10,125 nt of DNA, taken from contig PWFE01000130.1 of NCBI GenBank assembly GCA_003554115.1, forward strand, positions 1 to 10,125, read 5' to 3'. Made by a program: the position numbers and the translations under genes. This stretch comes from Haloferacaceae archaeon (lineage in GTDB: Archaea; Halobacteriota; Halobacteria; Halobacteriales; Haloferacaceae). The notes below the pieces were generated by a model. That model saw only the letters and a list, made by a program, of their open reading frames with translations, was not told the DNA's origin and searched no databases. Below are positions 6,493 through 10,125 of this stretch, piece after piece; the first letter of the stretch is position 1, and each line of letters starts with the position of its first letter.

Positions 6493-6554
6493 AACCCACG
6501 TCAACGGCTGGCAGAACTCTCAACGGGCTGTCGACCATTCGTCGGATGGACACG

Positions 6555-6584
6555 TTTTTGCTTGCGGGTTGCTATCGGCCGATA
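6555..6584 (+). promoter_or_regulatory. purU promoter region with 12-bp palindrome
   Basis: A T5 run (6555-6559) lies 28 bases before the ATG at 6585, so it could be the TATA element of a transcript starting near 6585. The perfect palindrome TATCGGCCGATA (6573-6584) lies between that box and the likely start site and abuts the leader ATG. Its position suits a repressor operator. The T-run is a poor TATA match, so the promoter call is weak; the palindrome itself is exact. Confidence 0.35.
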
Positions 6585-6623
6585 ATGACCGTACTCGACT
6601 GCAGTCTGGAGGTGTCACGATGA
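6585..6623 (+). CDS. Possible 12-codon leader peptide coupled to purU
   Basis: An ATG at 6585 opens a 12-codon frame, MTVLDCSLEVSR, whose TGA (6621-6623) overlaps the purU ATG as ATGA (6620-6623). The purU Shine-Dalgarno sequence GGAGGTG lies inside this frame. If transcription starts at about 6585, the leader ORF would be translated leaderless and could feed ribosomes to purU. There is no run of a regulatory amino acid that would suggest attenuation, and such a short frame can occur by chance. Confidence 0.3.
   Translation: MTVLDCSLEVSR
6608..6614 (+). promoter_or_regulatory. Strong Shine-Dalgarno site fixing the purU start
   Basis: GGAGGTG is a perfect 7-base complement to the CACCUCC of the archaeal 16S rRNA tail, with five bases before the ATG at 6620. 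Strong SD sites are uncommon in haloarchaea, where most mRNAs are leaderless. This one decides the purU start against the longer open frame that begins at 6233. Confidence 0.75.
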
Positions 6624-7588
6624 CGACCGAACTCACCGAGATCACTGTTATCGGGGGCGACAAAACCGGACTCATCGCCCGCGTCACAACGCTGCTGTTC
6701 GAGCGCGGAATCAACATCGAAGACCTCGATCAAGCCGTCCGCGACGGGCTGTTCCGGATGTCGATGCGTGTCGACACCGACGAGATGACTACCGAGCGCG
6801 ACGAGCTCCGCGAGGCACTCTCCGAGCTGGGCCGCGAACTCGGCGTCGAGATCCAAGTTCGGTTTCCCAGTGACCGACAGACCCAGCGCATTGCCGTGTT
6901 CGTCACCAAAGAATCACACTGTCTCGAAGCCTTGCTGGATGCCCAAGACTCGAATGAACTGGATGCCGAGATTGCGGCAGTCATCGGCAACCGCGGGGAA
7001 CTCCGCGAGGTGGCCGAGGCCCATGACGTCCCGTTCTACGATGTCGGCGACGGCAAGGGCTCGCCCGACGAGGACCGGATGCTCGATATTCTGGCCGAAC
7101 ACGACGTCGACCTCATCGTGCTCGCCCGCTACATGCGGATTCTCGGTCCAAAGATCGTCTTCCGCTACGAGGACCGTATTATCAACATCCATCCCTCCTT
7201 GCTCCCTGCGTTTCCCGGTGCTGCGGCCTATCGGCAGGCCAAAGAGGAGGGCGTCCGGATCGCGGGCGTCACCGCCCACTACGTAACAACGGATCTCGAT
7301 CAGGGACCAATCATCACCCAGCGTGCATTTGACATCCCTGATGATGCGCTGATCGATGAGATCAAAGCGCGTGGGCAACCCTTGGAGGCCGAGGCACTTC
7401 TTGAAGCGGTCACACTCCATTTAGACGATGCCGTCTCGGTCCATCGCGGTCGAACCAGTCTCCGAGACAGTGCTGAGGTCGGAGCGTATCAACTTGGGCT
7501 CTCGGAGACTGCCCAGAACGAAAACCCGACCGAGCCGGTCGACGATCCCATCGAACAGCGCGACGTCCCGAAAGTAGCCGACGACTAA
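6620..7588 (+). CDS. purU: Formyltetrahydrofolate deformylase PurU
   Basis: A 322-residue protein with an N-terminal ACT-type domain (about 5-82, starting EITVIGGDKTGLIARVT) and a formyl-transferase-fold domain (about 89-275). RIAVFVTKESHCLEALL, VDLIVLARYMRIL, IINIHPSLLPAFPGAAAY and TAHYVTTDLDQGPIITQ are characteristic of PurU rather than PurN. Asn189, His191 and Asp227 match the catalytic Asn-His-Asp set of this fold. PurU hydrolyses 10-formyl-THF to formate and THF. Formate can feed purine synthesis, and the ACT domain is thought to sense metabolites. The last ~40 residues are an extra acidic tail beyond the usual 280-290-residue length. It is divergent from purSQ, convergent with purC, and preceded by an excellent SD site. 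A GAR-transformylase role is possible but less likely. Confidence 0.92.
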   Translation: MTTELTEITVIGGDKTGLIARVTTLLFERGINIEDLDQAVRDGLFRMSMRVDTDEMTTERDELREALSELGRELGVEIQVRFPSDRQTQRIAVFVTKESHCLEALLDAQDSNELDAEIAAVIGNRGELREVAEAHDVPFYDVGDGKGSPDEDRMLDILAEHDVDLIVLARYMRILGPKIVFRYEDRIINIHPSLLPAFPGAAAYRQAKEEGVRIAGVTAHYVTTDLDQGPIITQRAFDIPDDALIDEIKARGQPLEAEALLEAVTLHLDDAVSVHRGRTSLRDSAEVGAYQLGLSETAQNENPTEPVDDPIEQRDVPKVADD

Positions 7589-7609
7589 CTTATAAGTCGT
7601 CGAGCCGGT
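7583..7609. repeat. Diverged duplicate of the purU-end/purC-end junction, copy 1
   Basis: This 27-base segment matches 7665-7691 at 25 positions, beginning with the shared GACTAACTTATAA. On the minus strand it reads NRLDDL-stop, clearly the counterpart of DRLDEL-stop at the end of purC. Its first six bases include the last codon and stop of purU. Upstream of this, on the minus strand, similarity to purC fades within a few codons. Confidence 0.7.
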
Positions 7610-7671
7610 TGGCAGTGGTCGATGAATCTCTGATAACTAATCGCGTTGGTCGACAGTAGGTGGTGACTAAC
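7590..7671 (-). pseudogene. Vestige of a second purC 3' end
   Basis: The gap between purU and purC ends, at its left side, in a minus-strand stretch encoding TTANRLDDL-stop, aligned with [13 protein letters not shown] of purC but shifted 82 bases and so out of frame with it. Only the last ~10 codons are recognisable. The simplest reading is that purC was replaced or duplicated by recombination and a scrap of the earlier copy remains. A chance match is unlikely because the stop codon and downstream bases match as well. Confidence 0.45.
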
Positions 7672-7691
7672 TTATAACTCGTCGAGACGGT
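7665..7691. repeat. Purine-junction repeat, copy 2 (true purC end)
   Basis: Partner of the copy at 7583-7609, with two mismatches (7678 and 7687). It contains the genuine purC stop (7672-7674) and, outside it, GACTAA resembling the terminal codon and stop of purU although purU actually ends 77 bases earlier. Confidence 0.7.
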
Positions 7692-8700
7692 CGACCGCGT
7701 CGACGAGTGGCGGAGCCTCGAACCAGTCGTAATCGGTGTAGGCGTTGGCCCCGGCAGTGTACATATCAGCGACGGCGGTGAGAACCTCCTCGGGCAACTG
7801 AATCGGCTCGATTTCGCAGAGCGGTCGCCAGTCGGCGACGTCGGCGTTTTCGACCTCGCGTTTGGCCTTGCCAACAGCTTCGACCCACTCGGGTTGTTCA
7901 CGCTTGTAGTACTGCCGGATGACCTCTTTGGAGAGCTGTCGACCGTCCACAGCAAACCGGTTTTCGTCGAACGTGCCGACGACGTCGGCGACCAGCACCA
8001 TATCGTTGTGATACAGGCACTCTATTTTACCGTCCTCGTGGCTGAACCCGACCGAGTCGGCGTGTTCGGTAATGAGTTCGTTGACTGTCAGTGCGAGCGA
8101 TTCAAGCGCCTCAATCGAGGCAGCCCCCGCGATAGCGTCGGCTTCCTCGCGCGTGAGATACCGGTCCTGTTCTTCGTACTTCGTCGAGAACTCGACAACT
8201 GGCTCTGGCAGGTCGACAACGTCGTCGGGCCATGATTCGACAGCAAGGCCGTAGTCGGCTGGCTCGCCGCGTTTACGAAGGCTCGATCCAACGGGTACGG
8301 TGTTTCGGAAAACGACCTCCAAGGGAACAAGAAAGTTCTCGCCGGCCGCCTCGTGATAGGCCTCGTAGTCGTAGCCTAACTCACTGTCATACGGGAGATC
8401 AGGCACCTGTGTGAGTTCGATTGCCATCTCGGTTGGTGGAACCTGGCAGTCGACGAGGTCGACGATCTCGTCGCCATCGGGGTCGACGACGCCACGATAG
8501 TGCGTCGGCACGCCGTGGGCTTCCAACAGCTCGAAGTTGAACGCGCCCATCGTACAGAGACTCGCGCCTTTCTGCGGGATGGCGTCGGGCATCTGGCCCC
8601 AGTCGAACACGGAGTAGGCATCGGTAAAGACGAATCGACCCGCACCGAGGGCACTCGCCGTCGGCTCGCGGTCGACACGGAATTCCTTTACGCTCGTCAT
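7672..8700 (-). CDS. purC: SAICAR synthetase PurC
   Basis: A 342-residue haloarchaeal-type phosphoribosylaminoimidazole-succinocarboxamide synthase. It uses ATP to join CAIR and aspartate into SAICAR, the step before AICAR in IMP synthesis. Family motifs are [15 protein letters not shown] with IPQKGASLC (25-49), [20 protein letters not shown] (124-143), DGKIECLY (223-230), and [14 protein letters not shown] with [11 protein letters not shown] (236-266). It is longer than the ~240-residue bacterial enzyme, as usual for haloarchaea, with an acidic C-terminal extension. The start at 8700 ([10 protein letters not shown]) is preferred over the upstream in-frame codon at 8766, because family similarity begins there. 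Its 3' end convergently faces purU and is bordered by the duplicated junction; cofH is divergent. Confidence 0.95.
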   Translation of the reverse strand: MTSVKEFRVDREPTASALGAGRFVFTDAYSVFDWGQMPDAIPQKGASLCTMGAFNFELLEAHGVPTHYRGVVDPDGDEIVDLVDCQVPPTEMAIELTQVPDLPYDSELGYDYEAYHEAAGENFLVPLEVVFRNTVPVGSSLRKRGEPADYGLAVESWPDDVVDLPEPVVEFSTKYEEQDRYLTREEADAIAGAASIEALESLALTVNELITEHADSVGFSHEDGKIECLYHNDMVLVADVVGTFDENRFAVDGRQLSKEVIRQYYKREQPEWVEAVGKAKREVENADVADWRPLCEIEPIQLPEEVLTAVADMYTAGANAYTDYDWFEAPPLVDAVDRLDEL

Positions 8701-8776
8701 GGTCGTATCGGCGGCTGCCGGCCGTATCAATGTTTCAGTTTTCCCGTCGATACCCCCGCAGAGCACCGCGACCGAC

Positions 8777-8786
8777 CCCTTTTTAC
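8777..8786 (+). promoter_or_regulatory. TATA box for leaderless cofH
   Basis: CCCTTTTTAC contains TTTTTA (8780-8785), centred 27 bases before the ATG at 8810, in an otherwise GC-rich gap. No Shine-Dalgarno sequence precedes the ATG. This is the usual haloarchaeal leaderless arrangement. Confidence 0.5.
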
Positions 8787-8809
8787 TCGGGACGCTCCTT
8801 CGGTCAATA

Positions 8810-10125
8810 ATGACGCGCCGGTCGGCCGCCGAGCTTGCAGCCGCGGATTTCGAGTTCGACCACGTCGCCGAGACCGATCAGTGCTTCGAGAACGCGCTGG
8901 CGAAGGCCCGAGACGGCAGGCGGCTGACGGTCGACGATGCGGTCGAGCTGCTGACGACCGGCACCGACACCGTTGGCATCGACCCACGACGTAAAGAACA
9001 AGTCCTCGAGATCGCCGACCGCCGGCGGGCCGAAATGGTCGGTGACGACGTGACCTTCGTTGCCAATCTTAACAACAACGTCACCACCGCCTGCAACGTG
9101 GGGTGTCTGTTCTGTAATTTCAAGGATTCGGCCCACGCCTTCGAAGCCGACAGTGACATCGAGCACGCTGGCTTCACCAAGACGCCCGCAGAATCCAGAC
9201 GAATCGTCGACGACACGCTGGATATGGGGATCTCGGAGGTCTGTTCGGTGTCGGGACTGCATCCCGCGTTCGCGCTCGACGACGAACACCACGAAATTTT
9301 GGCGAGCTACGACGAGCCGGCCAGCGATGTCAATTATAAACCACCCGAACGGTACGCCACCGATCCGGGCACCTACACAGAGCAGATGCGGGCGATGTCT
9401 CTTGAGGACGTCCATCTACACTCGATCACGCCCGAAGAGGCGTACCACGCCCGCCGAGGGACCGACTGGTCGTATAAAAACGTATATAAACGACTCCGCA
9501 AGGCGGGCCTCGACACCGCACCAGGGACGGCCGCCGAGATTCTGGTCGACGAGGTCCGTGAGGTGGTCTGCCCGGGAAAAATCACCACCGACGACTGGCT
9601 CGACGCGATGGAAGGGGCGATGGCCGCTGGCCTGGGCACGACGGCGACGATTATGTACGGCCACGTCGAAAACGAGATGCACCGGGCGATCCACCTGAAA
9701 AAGGTCCGAGAGCTTCAGGACCGGACTGGCGGGATCAGTGAGTTCGTACCGCTATCGTTTGTCCACCAGAACACGCCCCTCTACAAACACGGCGTGGTCG
9801 ACGGCGGTGCGAGCGATGCCGAAGACGAGCTGATGATCGCCGTCTCGCGGCTCTTTCTCGACAATATCGACAACATCCAGAGCTCGTGGGTTAAATACGG
9901 CAACGCCAAAGGCCTCAAACTGCTCAACTGCGGCGCGAACGATTTCATGGGGACGATTCTCTCCGAGGAGATCACCAAACGCGCTGGCGGCAGCTACGGC
10001 GAGTTCCGGAGCGTCGCAGAGTACGTCGAGATGATCACCGCAATCGGCCGCCGACCGGTCGAGCGGTCGACCGACTACGAAACCCGGCGACCAATCGACG
10101 TCGACGGCGGTCCCTACGGCCCAAC
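8810..10125 (+). CDS. cofH: FO synthase subunit CofH, 3' end outside window
   Basis: At least 438 residues of a radical SAM enzyme, open to the window edge. CofH with CofG makes 7,8-didemethyl-8-hydroxy-5-deazariboflavin (FO), the chromophore of coenzyme F420, from tyrosine and 5-amino-6-ribitylaminouracil. The canonical CX3CX2C cluster motif is CNVGCLFC (Cys95, Cys99, Cys102), preceded by [12 protein letters not shown] as in haloarchaeal Cof[13 protein letters not shown] (~144-155), [15 protein letters not shown] (~205-220) and [14 protein letters not shown] (~279-292) fit the family. The right edge appears to lie close to the true C-terminus. The ATG at 8810 is supported by the TATA box 27 bases upstream. 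cofG is not in the window. It is divergent from purC, with no obvious functional link. Confidence 0.93.
   Translation, partial: MTRRSAAELAAADFEFDHVAETDQCFENALAKARDGRRLTVDDAVELLTTGTDTVGIDPRRKEQVLEIADRRRAEMVGDDVTFVANLNNNVTTACNVGCLFCNFKDSAHAFEADSDIEHAGFTKTPAESRRIVDDTLDMGISEVCSVSGLHPAFALDDEHHEILASYDEPASDVNYKPPERYATDPGTYTEQMRAMSLEDVHLHSITPEEAYHARRGTDWSYKNVYKRLRKAGLDTAPGTAAEILVDEVREVVCPGKITTDDWLDAMEGAMAAGLGTTATIMYGHVENEMHRAIHLKKVRELQDRTGGISEFVPLSFVHQNTPLYKHGVVDGGASDAEDELMIAVSRLFLDNIDNIQSSWVKYGNAKGLKLLNCGANDFMGTILSEEITKRAGGSYGEFRSVAEYVEMITAIGRRPVERSTDYETRRPIDVDGGPYGP

Noticed and set aside
6455..6553. 33-codon N-terminal extension of purS
   Set aside because: PurS homology and usual length begin at 6454, and the extension would run over the promoter dyad.
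6233..6619. Long upstream extension of purU
   Set aside because: It runs antisense through purS and ignores the strong SD at 6608-6614; the ACT domain begins right after the ATG at 6620.
7590..7955. 121-codon minus-strand frame overlapping the end of purC
   Set aside because: It is mostly a shadow of purC in another frame, with Ser/Arg-rich content. Only its last ~10 codons are meaningful, as the purC-tail vestige.

Overview
The window is chromosomal DNA from a halophilic archaeon (class Halobacteria). The proteins are rich in Asp/Glu and poor in Lys, several start codons look leaderless with a TATA-like box about 27 bases upstream, and the gene set is typical of the group: ArcS and RaSEA for archaeosine, a HTH_10 (bacterio-opsin-activator type) regulator, haloarchaeal PurC, and CofH for coenzyme F420. 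I cannot name the genus. I see no transposase gene, CRISPR array, tRNA or rRNA.

Layout. Bases 1-1019 hold the 3' part of arcS. A 400-base gap without a convincing gene follows, carrying one clear inverted repeat. Next come a small DCC/DUF393 thiol-disulfide oxidoreductase (1420-1848) and a 688-residue orphan response regulator, REC-GAF-GAF-BAT-HTH_10 (1926-3992). Bases 3993-4392 are the most unusual part: two copies of the dyad ACCTA-N6-TAGGT 32 bases apart, then about 250 bases that fold on paper into a long irregular hairpin of about 45 nested pairs flanked by two smaller hairpins. I call this a candidate structured RNA, just upstream of the gene for RaSEA (4393-5469), the radical SAM partner of ArcS. 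The two archaeosine genes thus flank the regulator, the DCC gene and the RNA candidate.

The second half is a purine cluster. purS and purQ lie on the minus strand, overlapping by four bases. purU (formyltetrahydrofolate deformylase) is divergent from them, and purC is convergent with purU. PurS and PurQ are subunits of FGAM synthase, PurC makes SAICAR, and PurU releases formate from 10-formyl-THF, so the cluster joins de novo IMP synthesis to one-carbon supply. cofH runs off the right edge, divergent from purC.

Non-coding signals in this half include a 16-bp dyad at the purSQ promoter position, a 12-bp palindrome plus a 12-codon leader ORF ahead of purU, and a diverged duplicate of the purC 3' end between purU and purC that looks like a recombination scar.
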